A stretch of DNA of 55,567 nt, taken from Planifilum fulgidum. GTDB lineage: Bacteria; Bacillota; Bacilli; Thermoactinomycetales; DSM-44946. The translations under genes were made by a program, and so were the position numbers. Below, in pieces: positions 9,256 to 18,822 of the stretch. Numbering within the stretch: position 1 is the first letter of the stretch; each line of letters opens with the position of its first letter. The stretch spans positions 1 to 55,567 of the forward strand of contig NZ_FOOK01000001.1 in NCBI RefSeq assembly GCF_900113175.1. The letters are read 5' to 3'. The notes below the pieces were generated by a model. The model had not been told where the DNA came from. It made no database searches and worked only from the letters and a program-made list of their open reading frames with translations.

Positions 9256-9801
9256 TCAATTAAAAATCACTGGCGTGAGCACACAAAGAATGGTGGCGGG
9301 TTCATCCAGCGGGTTTTCCCAATAATGGGAGAGTTGGGACGGGAAATGAATGGCATCCCCTTCGCGCAGGTGATAAACCTCCTGAGCAACGTAAATGCGC
9401 ACCGCCCCTTTCAGCACATAGTAAAACTCCTCGCCCGGATGGTGGAACTTCGCGGTTTGTTTGTGCTTCGGAGGCAGGATCACTTTCATCGGTTCCAGAG
9501 TTCTTCCGGAAAACTGTCCAGCCAAACGGGTATAAACCGACTCGGATCCTTCGAGTCGGAAAGGTTGTTGTTCCTCCTTTCGCACCGCATATTGCTCATT
9601 TTCCGGAGTCTCAAAAAAATAGGTCATCTTCACTCCGAGGGCGTCTGCAATTTTTTTCAACGATGTAATTGCGAGCGACGAAGCCCCCCTTTCCACTTGC
9701 GACAAAAAACTGACAGACAGGTCGGTTTTTTCACTGAGCTCCTTCAGTGTTAGCCCTTTTTGTATACGAAGTCCCCTGATTTTTTTGGAAATATCATCCA
9801 T
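9256..9801 (-). CDS. XRE-family regulator with C-terminal cupin sensor (181 aa)
   Basis: Transcription factor with an N-terminal helix-turn-helix of the XRE type (IRGLRIQKGLTLKELSEKTDLS with LSQVERG, residues about 9-40) and a C-terminal cupin_2 barrel (HHPGEEFYYVLKGAVRIYV, residues about 118-140). This architecture is common in regulators of small-molecule catabolism, where the cupin binds the inducer. It is the first gene of the hyuA-hyuB-permease operon and probably regulates that operon and itself. AAGGAAGAG is a good ribosome site. Confidence 0.88.
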   Translation of the reverse strand: MDDISKKIRGLRIQKGLTLKELSEKTDLSVSFLSQVERGASSLAITSLKKIADALGVKMTYFFETPENEQYAVRKEEQQPFRLEGSESVYTRLAGQFSGRTLEPMKVILPPKHKQTAKFHHPGEEFYYVLKGAVRIYVAQEVYHLREGDAIHFPSQLSHYWENPLDEPATILCVLTPVIFN

Positions 9802-9832
9802 ACTATCTCTTCCTTTGTTTGGAACGGTTACA

Positions 9833-9862
9833 GTATTACTTTATTTTGTTTCATAATATCAA
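9833..9862 (-). promoter_or_regulatory. Possible sigma-A promoter of the XRE-cupin/hyu operon
   Basis: On the minus strand TTGATA (9862-9857) is followed after 18 nt by TAATAC (9838-9833), about 32 nt before the regulator start codon. The -35 match is good and the -10 moderate, and spacing is acceptable. The assignment rests on sequence only. Confidence 0.4.
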
Positions 9863-10044
9863 AACAGATTCTTGGCTGTAAATAGTTTTTTTTGCGAATA
9901 CTTAACCAGGAAATTAAAAACAAACAATACATTGTTTATCTTTGATGTAAAATCATCTCACCCCTTAAGGGCGCGCATAAATCCTTTCCGCGCAAACCAT
10001 AGTAACGGTGGACCCATCAATCTCATCCGAAGGAGGTATTCTGC

Positions 10045-10629
10045 GTGCATCAAGTGATCTCCCGAATCGAATCGGAACTGGACCAGATACGATCCATGTG
10101 TATGCAGTTGGAACAGGCGGAGCGTTCCAATCAGCAATCGGCCCAGCAGTTGCAATCATCCGTGATGGATCCCCATGTTCGGGCCCAGCTCCAAAACATG
10201 GCGCAGAAAGAAGCTTTTAATGCCCAAAAACTGCAGCAAATCTCCCAGATCGCTTCCCAGGCGCGGCAGGAAGTCGGCCAGCTGAGGCAGCAGGCCCATT
10301 CCGTCCATCCGTCCGCATTTCAGCCGCAGCCCGCCGCGCAAACCGGCTTCCAGGCCCAAGCTCCCCAGCCGGTTACCGCCCAGTACCAGCAACCGGCCGG
10401 ATTTCAGCAGCCCTCCCGGCAACAATCTTCCAGCACCCAGCAGTGGGTGCAGCGCCACCTCCAGCCCGGCTTGTCTCCCAATCAAGCGCTGAGCATCCTG
10501 CAACAGGGAGTGCCGAAACAGGGGACCCCGTCCGTGCAAACGGCTCCTTCCGCGCAGATGGTCCAGACCCAACCCGCCCAACAATTCGGAAGCCAATCCC
10601 GCAGCATGAACCCTTATTACCAGCACTGA
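10045..10629 (+). CDS. Gln/Pro-rich coiled-coil protein, unknown function (194 aa)
   Basis: The GTG start at 10045 is supported by AAGGAGGT (10030-10037) 7 nt upstream. Residues 1-85 look like a charged and Gln-rich coiled coil (ISRIESELDQIRSMCMQLEQ). Residues 90-194 are low complexity, rich in Q, P, A and S, and end in SRSMNPYYQH. There is no signal peptide or membrane segment. I do not recognise a family. The composition recalls spore-coat or spore-associated proteins of Bacillales, but that is only a guess. A strong hairpin-T7 terminator lies 120 nt beyond the stop, after two further inverted repeats. Confidence 0.75.
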   Translation: MHQVISRIESELDQIRSMCMQLEQAERSNQQSAQQLQSSVMDPHVRAQLQNMAQKEAFNAQKLQQISQIASQARQEVGQLRQQAHSVHPSAFQPQPAAQTGFQAQAPQPVTAQYQQPAGFQQPSRQQSSSTQQWVQRHLQPGLSPNQALSILQQGVPKQGTPSVQTAPSAQMVQTQPAQQFGSQSRSMNPYYQH

Positions 10630-10637
10630 ACAAAAAA

Positions 10638-10729
10638 CGGGACCCCATCCGGGTCCCGAGGAAGTCGACAAAGCGGAAGGGAGCGATTTTTGCCAAGCGA
10701 CCCCTGCCGCGAGGCGCAAAATCGCTCCC
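10638..10729. repeat. Two inverted repeats downstream of the Gln-rich gene
   Basis: The first is CGGGACCC (10638-10645) with GGGTCCCG (10651-10658). The second is GGGAGCGATTTT (10679-10690) with a perfect 12-nt complement at 10718-10729. Neither has a T-run. The first shares its GGACCC/GGGTCC core with the terminator at 10752, so alternative pairings are possible. Confidence 0.6.
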
Positions 10730-10751
10730 CTCTCCCAAAACAAAAGCCTCA

Positions 10752-10777
10752 GGACCCGATCTCGGGTCCCTTTTTTT
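10752..10777 (+). terminator. Rho-independent terminator
   Basis: GGACCCG (10752-10758) pairs with CGGGTCC (10763-10769) across a 4-nt loop and is followed by a cytosine and seven T. It ends the Gln-rich gene transcript and faces the 3' end of gltX. On the minus strand the same stem is followed by TGAGGCTTTTG, so it may be weakly bidirectional. Confidence 0.85.
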
Positions 10778-10789
10778 AAAGCTTTTCCC

Positions 10790-12259
10790 TTATGCATTCA
10801 GATACTGCTCCAGCACCTGTTCGATGCGGCGCAGCACCTTTTCCCTGCCCAACAGGGAAAGGGTTTGGTTCAGGTCCGGGCCGTGGGTCTGTCCCGTGAC
10901 GGCCGCGCGAATCGGCATGAACAGCTGCTTCCCCTTATATCCCGTTTCCTTTTGGATCCCCTTCAGCGCCTTCTTGATGCCTGCCGGCTGAAATTCCGCA
11001 TCCTCCATCTCGGCCACCTTCGCCCGAAAGGCGGGAAGCACGACGGGGACGGAGGGCTGGTTCAGCACTTCGATGGCCTCCTCATCGTGGCGGACGTCAT
11101 CCCGGAAGAACAGCTCCGCCAACCGGGGCAGCTCCTTGAGATGGGAAAGGGACGGCTGATAGAGGGCCACCAGTTGTTTCGCCCATTCGCGGTCCAGGCG
11201 CTCGATCCCGTAGTGTTCCTGCAAATAGGGGAGAGCCATGTCGGTCAGGGTGTCGATATCCAGCTTCTTGATGTATTCCCCGTTCATCCATTTCAGCTTT
11301 TCGGGATCGAAAATCGCTCCCGCCTTGCTCACCCGATCGAAGGAGAAGAGGCGGATCAGCTCATCCATGGAGAAGATCTCCTGTTCGGCGTATTCCCCCG
11401 GCGGCGACCATCCCAGAAGGGCCAGGTAATTGTTGAGGGCCTCGGGCAGGTACCCCGATTCGCGGTACTGCTCGATGAACTGCATGACGGTCTCGTCCCG
11501 CTTGGACAGCTTCTTCCCGCTTTCGTTCAAAATCAGGGGCAGATGGCCGAACTCCGGCGGATCCCAGCCAAAGGCCTCGTAAAGCAGCAGTTGGGCGGGC
11601 GTGTTGGACAGATGCTCCTCCCCGCGGATGACGTGGGTGATTTTCATCAGGGCGTCGTCGATGGTGACGGCCAAGTTGTACAAGGGCACCCCGTTGGATT
11701 TGACGATGACGAAATCGCCCATGTCTTTGGTGTGGAAGCGGACTTCGCCCCGGATCAAATCCCGGAAGACGATTTCCCGGTTCTCCGGAACCCGGAAACG
11801 GATGGTTCGGGGGCGCCCCTCCCGTTCATACCGGTTTCGGGTTTCCTCGTCCAGATGGGCGCATTTGCCCGAATAACGATAAACCTTGCCCCGGGCGTTC
11901 GCCTCCTGCCGTTCCCTGTCCAGTTCTTCCTTGGTGCAGTAGCAGTAATAGGCCTTGCCTTCTTCCAACAGACGCTCGATGTACCGCCGGTAAATATCCA
12001 GCCGCTCCATGCAGGTGTAGGGACCGTACTCTCCCCCGATGTCCGGCCCCTCATCCCATTTCAGCCCCAGCCACTTGAACCCGTCGATGAATCCTTCCAC
12101 CGCATCGGCCCGGTTGCGGCTGGTGTCGGTATCCTCGATCCGGAGAATGTACTTTCCGCCGTGCTTCCGGGCAAACAGAAAATTGAACAGCGCCGTCCTC
12201 GCGCTTCCGATATGTAGATGCCCCGTCGGGCTGGGGGCAAACCGCACCCTCACCGTCAT
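10790..12259 (-). CDS. gltX: Glutamate--tRNA ligase (489 aa)
   Basis: Class I aminoacyl-tRNA synthetase charging tRNA-Glu in the cytoplasm (in Bacillales usually also tRNA-Gln for the transamidation route). The HIGH signature is HLHIGSARTALFN near residue 10 and the KMSKS signature is KKLSKRDETV near residue 240. Length and C-terminal anticodon-binding domain are normal. The start at 12259 (MTVRVRFAPSPTGH) is chosen because it begins the conserved domain and has AGAGGTG upstream; the 36-codon extension in frame is not conserved-looking. It lies downstream of comEA on the same strand rather than beside cysE/cysS as in B. subtilis. Confidence 0.97.
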   Translation of the reverse strand: MTVRVRFAPSPTGHLHIGSARTALFNFLFARKHGGKYILRIEDTDTSRNRADAVEGFIDGFKWLGLKWDEGPDIGGEYGPYTCMERLDIYRRYIERLLEEGKAYYCYCTKEELDRERQEANARGKVYRYSGKCAHLDEETRNRYEREGRPRTIRFRVPENREIVFRDLIRGEVRFHTKDMGDFVIVKSNGVPLYNLAVTIDDALMKITHVIRGEEHLSNTPAQLLLYEAFGWDPPEFGHLPLILNESGKKLSKRDETVMQFIEQYRESGYLPEALNNYLALLGWSPPGEYAEQEIFSMDELIRLFSFDRVSKAGAIFDPEKLKWMNGEYIKKLDIDTLTDMALPYLQEHYGIERLDREWAKQLVALYQPSLSHLKELPRLAELFFRDDVRHDEEAIEVLNQPSVPVVLPAFRAKVAEMEDAEFQPAGIKKALKGIQKETGYKGKQLFMPIRAAVTGQTHGPDLNQTLSLLGREKVLRRIEQVLEQYLNA

Positions 12260-12332
12260 CTGCCACACCTCTTTTCCGTAAAAAGTGCTGCATCCCGGCG
12301 CCTGCGCAGGCCCATCCGCGCCTGCAAAGGCC

Positions 12333-12370
12333 GGGGTGTGCCGCAAATTCCCGCCCGGGCGGCACACCCC
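12333..12370 (-). terminator. Long hairpin between comEA and gltX
   Basis: GGGGTGTGCCGC (12333-12344) is perfectly complementary to 12359-12370, with further flanking pairs. On the minus strand it is followed by GGCCTTTG, a poor U-tail. It lies about 165 nt after the comEA stop and 74 nt before gltX, so it could terminate comEA or attenuate gltX. Confidence 0.45.
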
Positions 12371-12535
12371 CGACCTTTTCGTCTCCCTTCCGCCATTCCC
12401 CGGAAAGCCCGAAAATGCCGGGCACCGCCTCCGCGCCTTTCACGGACGTCTTCAGTATATCCGGCAAAGCGTTACCTTTCAAGGGTCGAAGGAAAAGCCC
12501 CCCTTCCGGCAGCGCCCATGCCCGGAAACGGCCCC

Positions 12536-13165
12536 TTAATCCACGGAGATCTGATCCGCAAACTTTTCCAGGGTTTTTTCTCCGATTCCGGGAACCTCGA
12601 GCAGGTCGCGGACGTCTTTGAAGGGGCCGTGCTCTTCCCGGTGGCGGAGGATCGCCTCGGCCTTGGCGGGGCCGATCCCGTCGAGTGTCTCCAGTTCAGC
12701 GGCAGAGGCGGTGTTGATGTTGATTTTCCCCGAACCGGCTCCCACCGGTCCGCTTCCCGCCGTGCCGGCTTCAAAGAATGCCGGCATCTTTTCCCCGCGG
12801 CGCGGGATATAGACCACCATCCCGTCGGCGAGGGGTTGGGCGAGATTGACCCGGTCCAAATCCGCCTTTTTCCCCGCACCGCCCGCCTCGGCCAAAGCAT
12901 CCCGAACCCGGGAGCCGGCGGGAAGCTGGTACACGCCCGGGCGTTCCACCGCCCCCTTCACATCGACGACCACATCCTCCCTCTCCTTTTCCGCGGGGGC
13001 TTCGGCGGGACGTGCCGTCCGCTCCGGAGCATAGGCCGGAAGCGGCACCTGCTCCGGTTCATCCCCGCCCCACCAATCCGCCGCAACGACGCCCGCCAGG
13101 GCGACGGCCAACAGGATGGACAACACGGCCAGCTTTTTCTCCCGGGGCGTCCAAAGGTCATCCAT
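12536..13165 (-). CDS. comEA: Competence DNA-binding protein ComEA (209 aa)
   Basis: Membrane-anchored DNA receptor for transformation. Order: a short cytoplasmic N-terminus, one transmembrane helix (residues about 14-31, LAVLSILLAVALAGVVAA), a Pro/Glu-rich linker, a SLBB/OB-like domain (VVDVKGAVERPGVYQLPAGSRV, about 66-125), and a C-terminal pair of helix-hairpin-helix motifs beginning INTASAAELETLDGIGPAKA (about 150-209). The start at 13165 has GGGAGGGGGATCAG upstream. It is divergent from comER, as in B. subtilis, but comEB and comEC do not follow; gltX does. Confidence 0.93.
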   Translation of the reverse strand: MDDLWTPREKKLAVLSILLAVALAGVVAADWWGGDEPEQVPLPAYAPERTARPAEAPAEKEREDVVVDVKGAVERPGVYQLPAGSRVRDALAEAGGAGKKADLDRVNLAQPLADGMVVYIPRRGEKMPAFFEAGTAGSGPVGAGSGKININTASAAELETLDGIGPAKAEAILRHREEHGPFKDVRDLLEVPGIGEKTLEKFADQISVD

Positions 13166-13338
13166 CTGATCCCCCTCCCGAGCTCCATGCGGCATCATCG
13201 CCCCGCGGAAGACGGACGCCCGCCCCGCTCCCCACCCCGCCCTCCCGGAAGCTCCCGCTTCATAACCCCTCCGCCGGCCGCGTACCTTTATAAAAAGCCG
13301 GGTCCGGTCCGGCTCCCGCCACGAAAGGGGGAAGGGCG

Positions 13339-14181
13339 ATGAACAAACTGGTCGGTTTTATCGGGACGGGAAGCATGGGGCAAACCCTGGTGGAAGCGCT
13401 GATACGTTCCAAAGCGCTTCGGCCGTCTCAGATTCTGCTCAGCAACCGGACTCGGAGCAAGGCGGAGTCGCTGGCCGAGTCCCATCCCGGAATCCGCATC
13501 GCCGAAAACAATGCCGAGCTCGTCCGGAAAGCGGATTGGGTGTTCCTGTGCGTCAAGCCCCGCGATTATCGGGATGTGCTGGATGAGATCGGCGGAAGGG
13601 CCGGAAAAGAACAGATGATCATTTCGATTACCAGTCCGGTGATGATCCGCGATCTGGAAGCGGCCCTGCCCTCCAAAATCGCCAAGATCATTCCGAGCAT
13701 CACCCACGCGGTGCTGGACGGAACTTGCCTTTTCATCCCCGGCAGCCGGCTGACCCTTCGGGATCGGGAGGAATTGCTCAATCTCCTTTCGGCGATCGGA
13801 ACGCCCTTGGAAATCGACGAACGCCACTGCCGCGTGGCCTCGGATCTGGCCAGCTGCGGTCCGGCATTTTTGGCCCGCTTTCTGGAGCAGCTCGCCCGCG
13901 CCGCGGGCGAAGTGACCGGCCTTCCCCGGGATACGGCCCTTTTGCTGATCATCCGGATGGCCCTGGGAACCGCCCGGATGCTGACCGAAGGGGGATTTAC
14001 CCTGGAAAGCCTGCAGGAGCGGGTGGCCGTTCCCGGCGGCATCACCCGGAAAGGACTCGATCTGCTGGAGCGGGAACTGGATCCGGTGTTGATCCGCTTG
14101 TTCCGCCTCACCCACGCCAAATTTGTCGAGGACGTCGAAAAGGTGCGACAATCCCTGCAGGGCGCGGGAAGCAAGGGGTGA
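13339..14181 (+). CDS. comER: ComER, pyrroline-5-carboxylate reductase-like protein (280 aa)
   Basis: ProC-family protein with an N-terminal Rossmann fold (LVGFIGTGSMGQTLVEALI, residues 4-22) and a C-terminal dimerisation domain containing SCGPAFLARFLEQLARAA. In Bacillales the ProC paralogue encoded divergently from comEA is named ComER, and the position here agrees. Whether it still makes proline is unknown; a true ProC would normally be encoded elsewhere. GGGGGAAGGG precedes the ATG. It is convergent with fni. Confidence 0.88.
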   Translation: MNKLVGFIGTGSMGQTLVEALIRSKALRPSQILLSNRTRSKAESLAESHPGIRIAENNAELVRKADWVFLCVKPRDYRDVLDEIGGRAGKEQMIISITSPVMIRDLEAALPSKIAKIIPSITHAVLDGTCLFIPGSRLTLRDREELLNLLSAIGTPLEIDERHCRVASDLASCGPAFLARFLEQLARAAGEVTGLPRDTALLLIIRMALGTARMLTEGGFTLESLQERVAVPGGITRKGLDLLERELDPVLIRLFRLTHAKFVEDVEKVRQSLQGAGSKG

Positions 14182-14251
14182 CCAGGCGATCCGCTTCCAC
14201 GGAACGCATGTTCAGTATACCGCAAATCCCCTTTTATTTCCAGAAAGCCGG

Positions 14252-15313
14252 TCAACCATCAAAACCCGGTGGATCTCCCGCGCGAAACAGCCGGTCCGTC
14301 CCCTTCAACCCGTCGACGGTGGCGATTCCGGCCCCGAACATGGCGATTTTGCACTCCAACTCGATCCGCTTCATCTCCCGGGCGATTTCCTCCGGATCGC
14401 AGGTGGCCGCGGCGGGCAACAGAGATCGCCCGAAACCGGCCAAATCGGCGCCGAGGGCGATCGATTTCGCCGCGTCGACCCCGGTTTTGAGCCCGCCGCT
14501 GGCAATCACGCATCCCTCCGGCACATGACGGCGCACATCCCGGACGCAATCCGCGGTGGAAAGGCCCCAATCGGCGAAGGCCTCCGCCACCGCCGCCAGC
14601 AGTGGATCCTTCGCGCGGTATTTCTCCACCTGAATCCAGGAGGTGCCGCCGGCGCCGGCCACATCCACAAACTGCACCCCGGCATCAAACAGCTGCCGGG
14701 CCAGCCGCCCGTGAATGCCGAATCCCACCTCTTTCACGCCGACGGGCACCTCCAGCGCCCGGCACACCTCTTCGATCTTCCGGAGCAGATTTCCGAATCG
14801 GGTGTTTCCCTCGGGCTGAAACACCTCCTGCATGGCGTTCAGATGGAGGACCAGCCCGTCGGCCTCCGTCAATTCGACGGCCCTCCGGCACTGCTCGGCC
14901 CCGTATCCGTAATTGAGCTGGACCGCCCCCAGATTGGCCAGCAGGGGAATGTCCGGGGCGACGGGGCGGACCCGGAAGGTGGCCGCCGTTTCCGGGTGTT
15001 CGATCGCCACCCGGACGGACCCGAGGCCCATCGCCCACCCCCGCTCCTGGGCGGCCTCCGCCAGGGCGGCGTTGATCCGCCCCGCCTGTTCCGTCCCCCC
15101 GGTCATGGAACTGATGAGAAAAGGCGCCTTCAGGGGCCGGCCCAAAAAGGAGGCGGAAAGGGAAACCTCGGAAAAGTCGATTTCCGGCAACGCCTCGTGC
15201 CGGAAACGATACCGCTCCATGCCGGTGGTGATTCCCCGGCCGGTCACCTCCCGGGTCAGCGCGATGTGAATGTGGTCCGCTTTTCGCTTGGGAATCCGCC
15301 TCTCTTCCTTCAT
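14252..15313 (-). CDS. fni: Type 2 isopentenyl-diphosphate delta-isomerase (353 aa)
   Basis: FMN- and NADPH-dependent enzyme interconverting IPP and DMAPP in isoprenoid synthesis. Recognisable parts are the N-terminal RKADHIHIAL, FLISSMTGGTEQAGRIN (about residues 66-82), LLANLGAVQLNYG, HLNAMQEVFQPEGN (about 157-170) and a flavin phosphate-binding IASGGLKTGVDAAKSIALGA. The start codon overlaps the stop of the upstream pseudouridine synthase gene by 4 nt, so the two are translationally coupled. Length is normal. Confidence 0.95.
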   Translation of the reverse strand: MKEERRIPKRKADHIHIALTREVTGRGITTGMERYRFRHEALPEIDFSEVSLSASFLGRPLKAPFLISSMTGGTEQAGRINAALAEAAQERGWAMGLGSVRVAIEHPETAATFRVRPVAPDIPLLANLGAVQLNYGYGAEQCRRAVELTEADGLVLHLNAMQEVFQPEGNTRFGNLLRKIEEVCRALEVPVGVKEVGFGIHGRLARQLFDAGVQFVDVAGAGGTSWIQVEKYRAKDPLLAAVAEAFADWGLSTADCVRDVRRHVPEGCVIASGGLKTGVDAAKSIALGADLAGFGRSLLPAAATCDPEEIAREMKRIELECKIAMFGAGIATVDGLKGTDRLFRAGDPPGFDG

Positions 15314-16047
15314 CCCTCAATGTCCTTTCCCGTGATCAGGGCCACCTCTTCCTCCGTCAGCTCCCGGTACTCTCCCGGCTCCAGGGACGGATCGAGCCGA
15401 AGGGGGCCCATGGCGATGCGTTTCAGGTAAACCACCCGTTTGCCCACCGCTTCAAACATCCGCTTCACCTGGTGATATTTTCCCTCGTAGACGGTCACTT
15501 CCGTCTCGGACTCCGGACCGGACGAGCGGATGGCAAGTTCCGCCGGCATCGCCTGATAGCCGTCATCCAGGACGACGCCCCGCCGGAAGGCCTCCACATC
15601 CGCTTCGGTCACTTTTCCCCGGACGAGGGCCACATACCGCTTGGGCACCCGCTTCTTGGGAGAAAGCAGGTTGTGGGCGGTCTTTCCGTCATTGGTGAGC
15701 AGGAGCAACCCTTCGGCGTCCTTGTCCAGCCTTCCCACCGGAAAAGGCTCAAACAGGGCGTGTTCCGGCTCCAGGAGCTGAACCACGGTCTCCGAGATCC
15801 GGTCCGCCGTGGCGGAAACCACTCCGGCGGGCTTGTTCATCATCAGGTAGATAAATTCCCGGTATTGGATGTGCAGGCCGTCCACTTCGACGCGGTCCTT
15901 CTCCGGGTGCACGTGCATCCCCGGGTTTTCGGCCACTTCGCCGTTGATGGTCACTCGCCCCTCTTTGACCAGTTTCCGGATCTCCTTCCGCGTCCCGACA
16001 CCCATCCTTCCGAGCAATTTGTCGAGACGCAGCCGCTTTTCCGCCAT
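15310..16047 (-). CDS. RsuA-family pseudouridine synthase (245 aa)
   Basis: Modifies rRNA by isomerising a specific uridine; RsuA acts on 16S and RluB on 23S rRNA. The N-terminal S4 RNA-binding domain (RLDKLLGRMGVGTRKEIRKL, residues 6-25) is followed by the catalytic domain with PVGRLDKDAEGLLLLTNDG, where the Asp is the nucleophile (about residue 109). The C-terminal part has KYHQVKRMFEAVGKRV. The compact length fits RsuA (16S U516) slightly better than RluB, which usually carries a basic tail. GGAGGCGAGAGG precedes the start. It overlaps fni. Confidence 0.9.
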   Translation of the reverse strand: MAEKRLRLDKLLGRMGVGTRKEIRKLVKEGRVTINGEVAENPGMHVHPEKDRVEVDGLHIQYREFIYLMMNKPAGVVSATADRISETVVQLLEPEHALFEPFPVGRLDKDAEGLLLLTNDGKTAHNLLSPKKRVPKRYVALVRGKVTEADVEAFRRGVVLDDGYQAMPAELAIRSSGPESETEVTVYEGKYHQVKRMFEAVGKRVVYLKRIAMGPLRLDPSLEPGEYRELTEEEVALITGKDIEG

Positions 16048-16277
16048 CCTCTCGCCTCCGTGTCTCGTTCAATCCGCACAAATTTTATCCTATCACAACC
16101 TGGCTCCGACGCAAAAATTTGGGCGGCCCCAAATCCGGCGCCCCTTCCCCCCGCATCCGCGAAGGTCTCGCCGGAAAACCGCCTCCGGACCCACTTAAAG
16201 GGATCCGGACGGAGCGTTTTCCGCCTCGGCCCCGGCGACGGGCGCCCTGCGCCCGGACATCGCGGTCTGCACAAGTT

Positions 16278-16302
16278 AAGGGGACGGTTTTTCCGTCCCC
16301 TT
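16278..16302 (-). terminator. Terminator hairpin of leuS
   Basis: AAGGGGACGG (16278-16287) pairs perfectly with 16293-16302 across a TTTTT loop, 10 nt after the leuS stop. On the minus strand it is followed by TTAACTTG. Flanking A and T tracts make it roughly symmetrical. Confidence 0.7.
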
Positions 16303-16311
16303 TCGGCCGCC

Positions 16312-18771
16312 TCAATTGGCGACGATGTTGACCAGCTTTTTGGGAACCACGATCACCTTTCGCACCGTTTTGCCGGACAGGAGGCTTTTGATGCGTTCCT
16401 GGCTGAGCGCCAGCTGTTCCACCGTTTCCCGGTCCGCCTCGGCGGGCACGACCAGTCGGTCCCGTACCCTGCCGTTGATCTGAACGGCCATCTCCACCTC
16501 TTCCTCCACCAGCATCGCCGGATCGTAGGAGGGCCAGGACTGCTCGTGAACGCTGGATGCGTGCCCCATGGCGTGCCACAATTCCTCCGCCAGATGGGGC
16601 GCGAAGGGGGCCAGCAGGATCACGCCCGTCTCCAGGGCATCGGCCAGGGTTCCCCGATCGGCGTCCTTCGGATATTCGCCGATCGCGTTGAACAGCTCCA
16701 TGATCGCGCTGATCGCCGTGTTGAAATGGTATCGCTCCCCGACATCCTCCGTCACCTTTTTGATGGTGCGGTGAACCCGGCGATGCAGATCCCGGGCGGG
16801 TCCCTTCTCGGGACGGGCTTCCGGCCGGTTCCGGAACAACTCCTCGTGGCGCATCACCGTCCGGAAGACCCGGCCCAGGAAGCGGTAGCACCCCTCGACT
16901 CCGGAATCGCTCCACTCCAGATCCCGCTCCGGCGGAGCGGCGAACAGGATAAACAGGCGGGCGGTGTCCGCTCCGTACCGCTCGATGATCTCCAAGGGGC
17001 TGACCGTGTTCCCCTTCGATTTGGACATCTTCGCGCCGTCCCTCAGCACCATGCCCTGGGTCAACAGGCTGGTGAAGGGCTCGTCGACATGCACCAGTCC
17101 CGCATCATACAGCACTTTGGTGAAGAAGCGGGAGTACAGAAGATGGAGCACGGCGTGCTCGATTCCCCCGATGTATTCGTCGACCGGCAGCCACTCCCGG
17201 ATTCGTTCCGGATCGAAGGGAAGGCGGTCGTTCTTGGGATCGGCGTACCGGAAAAAGTACCAGGAGGAATCGATGAAGGTGTCCATTGTGTCCGTCTCCC
17301 GCCGCGCGGGGCCCCCGCAAGAGGGACAGGTGGTCCGGACGAAGGATTCCGAGGTGGTCAGCGGATTCCGTTTGCCGTCGAAGACCACGTCCTCCGGGAG
17401 CAGAACGGGCAATTCTTCCTTCGGCACCGGCACCGTGCCGCATTTGTCGCAGTAGACGATGGGAATGGGACAGCCCCAGTACCGCTGGCGGGAAATCAGC
17501 CAGTCGCGAAGCCGGTAGGTGACCGCCGGCCCTCCGAGTCCCTTTTCGGCCAAATGCTCGGAGATGGCCCGGATCGCCTCCCGGTTGTCCATGCCGTCGA
17601 AGGGACCGGAATCGACCAGCACGCCCTCCCCGGTATAGGCCTCGGCAAGGGGCTCTTCCAACTCCCCGTCCCGGGGGCGGATCACCCGGCGGATCGGCAG
17701 GCCGTATTTTTTGGCGAACTGAAAATCCCGTTCATCGTGGGCCGGCACGCCCATCACCGCACCCGTCCCGTAATCCATCAGCACGTAGTTGGCGATCCAT
17801 ACGGGCACTTCTTCGCCGGTCAGGGGGTGCCGCGCCACCGCTCCGGTGTCCATGCCCACCTTTTCCGCATCGGCCGCGGTCCGCTGGATTTCGCTCTCTT
17901 TCCGCATCCGCTCGATGAAAGCGCGAAGTTCCCCTTCCTTCTCCTTCCCGGCGATCAGGCGCTCCACCAGGGGATGCTCCGGCGCCAACACCAGGTACGT
18001 CACTCCGTACAGGGTGTCGGGACGGGTGGTGAAAACGGTGACCGGCTCATCGCTCAGCTCCGGCAGGGTGAAGGTCACCTTCGCCCCTTCGCTGCGCCCG
18101 ATCCAGTTGCGCTGCATCGTCTTCACCCGTTCGGGCCAGCGGGGAAGCCGGTCCAGCCCCTCCAGCAACCGGTCGGCGTAATCGGTGATCTTGAGGAACC
18201 ATTGCTCCAGCTCCTTCTTGGTCACCTCCGCGTCGCACCGCCAGCACCTGCCGTTTTCCACCTGTTCGTTGGCCAGAACGGTCGCACAGTCGGGGCACCA
18301 GTTGACCGGCGCCTTCTTCCGGTAGGCCAAACCCCGCTCGTAGAAAAGGAGAAACAGCCACTGGGTGAACCGGTAGTAGTCGGGCAGGCAGGTGGCCACG
18401 TAGCGGTCCCAGTCGTAGGAAATCCCGAGCCGCTCCTGCTCTTCCCGGAACTTTTTCATGTTGCTGAGGGTCCAATCCCGGGGGTTTACCCCCCGCTTGA
18501 TGGCCGCGTTCTCCGCCGGCAAGCCGAAGGCGTCCACGCCCATCGGGTGAAGCACCCGGTAGCCGTTCATCCGTTTGAACCGGGCGATCACATCCCCGAT
18601 GGAATACACCCGCACGTGTCCCATGTGCATCCCTTCGCCCGACGGATAGGGAAACTGCTCCAACGTGTAAAACTTGGTCTTCCCGGCATCCGGATCGGTC
18701 CGGTGAACTCCCTTCTCCTCCCAAACCCGCTGCCATTTCGCTTCGATTTCCTTCGCTTGATACGCTCGCAT
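16312..18771 (-). CDS. leuS: Leucine--tRNA ligase (819 aa)
   Basis: Class I synthetase with CP1 editing domain. The HIGH-type motif is [19 protein letters not shown] (near residue 45) and the KMSKS loop is [12 protein letters not shown]. The editing domain carries [19 protein letters not shown], and the zinc-type cysteine clusters [14 protein letters not shown] and CWRC are present. The start at 18771 ([11 protein letters not shown]) has GGAGGAG upstream; the 28-codon upstream extension runs through the T-box terminator and is not coding. It is controlled by the T-box leader at 18823-19080 and has its own promoter, so it is an independent unit within the com/yqe region. Confidence 0.97.
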   Translation of the reverse strand: MRAYQAKEIEAKWQRVWEEKGVHRTDPDAGKTKFYTLEQFPYPSGEGMHMGHVRVYSIGDVIARFKRMNGYRVLHPMGVDAFGLPAENAAIKRGVNPRDWTLSNMKKFREEQERLGISYDWDRYVATCLPDYYRFTQWLFLLFYERGLAYRKKAPVNWCPDCATVLANEQVENGRCWRCDAEVTKKELEQWFLKITDYADRLLEGLDRLPRWPERVKTMQRNWIGRSEGAKVTFTLPELSDEPVTVFTTRPDTLYGVTYLVLAPEHPLVERLIAGKEKEGELRAFIERMRKESEIQRTAADAEKVGMDTGAVARHPLTGEEVPVWIANYVLMDYGTGAVMGVPAHDERDFQFAKKYGLPIRRVIRPRDGELEEPLAEAYTGEGVLVDSGPFDGMDNREAIRAISEHLAEKGLGGPAVTYRLRDWLISRQRYWGCPIPIVYCDKCGTVPVPKEELPVLLPEDVVFDGKRNPLTTSESFVRTTCPSCGGPARRETDTMDTFIDSSWYFFRYADPKNDRLPFDPERIREWLPVDEYIGGIEHAVLHLLYSRFFTKVLYDAGLVHVDEPFTSLLTQGMVLRDGAKMSKSKGNTVSPLEIIERYGADTARLFILFAAPPERDLEWSDSGVEGCYRFLGRVFRTVMRHEELFRNRPEARPEKGPARDLHRRVHRTIKKVTEDVGERYHFNTAISAIMELFNAIGEYPKDADRGTLADALETGVILLAPFAPHLAEELWHAMGHASSVHEQSWPSYDPAMLVEEEVEMAVQINGRVRDRLVVPAEADRETVEQLALSQERIKSLLSGKTVRKVIVVPKKLVNIVAN

Positions 18772-18822
18772 GGGCGTCTCCTCCAACACCAGCAAAAATA
18801 TTGAAACCTCCCGCCCCTGCTG

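Noticed and set aside
10865-12217. 450-codon plus-strand open frame
   Set aside because: Antisense to gltX; no start signal or domain.
15472-18804. 1,110-codon plus-strand open frame
   Set aside because: It runs antisense to the leuS and pseudouridine synthase genes, has no domain I recognise and no ribosome site; it arises from high GC and codon bias of the real genes.
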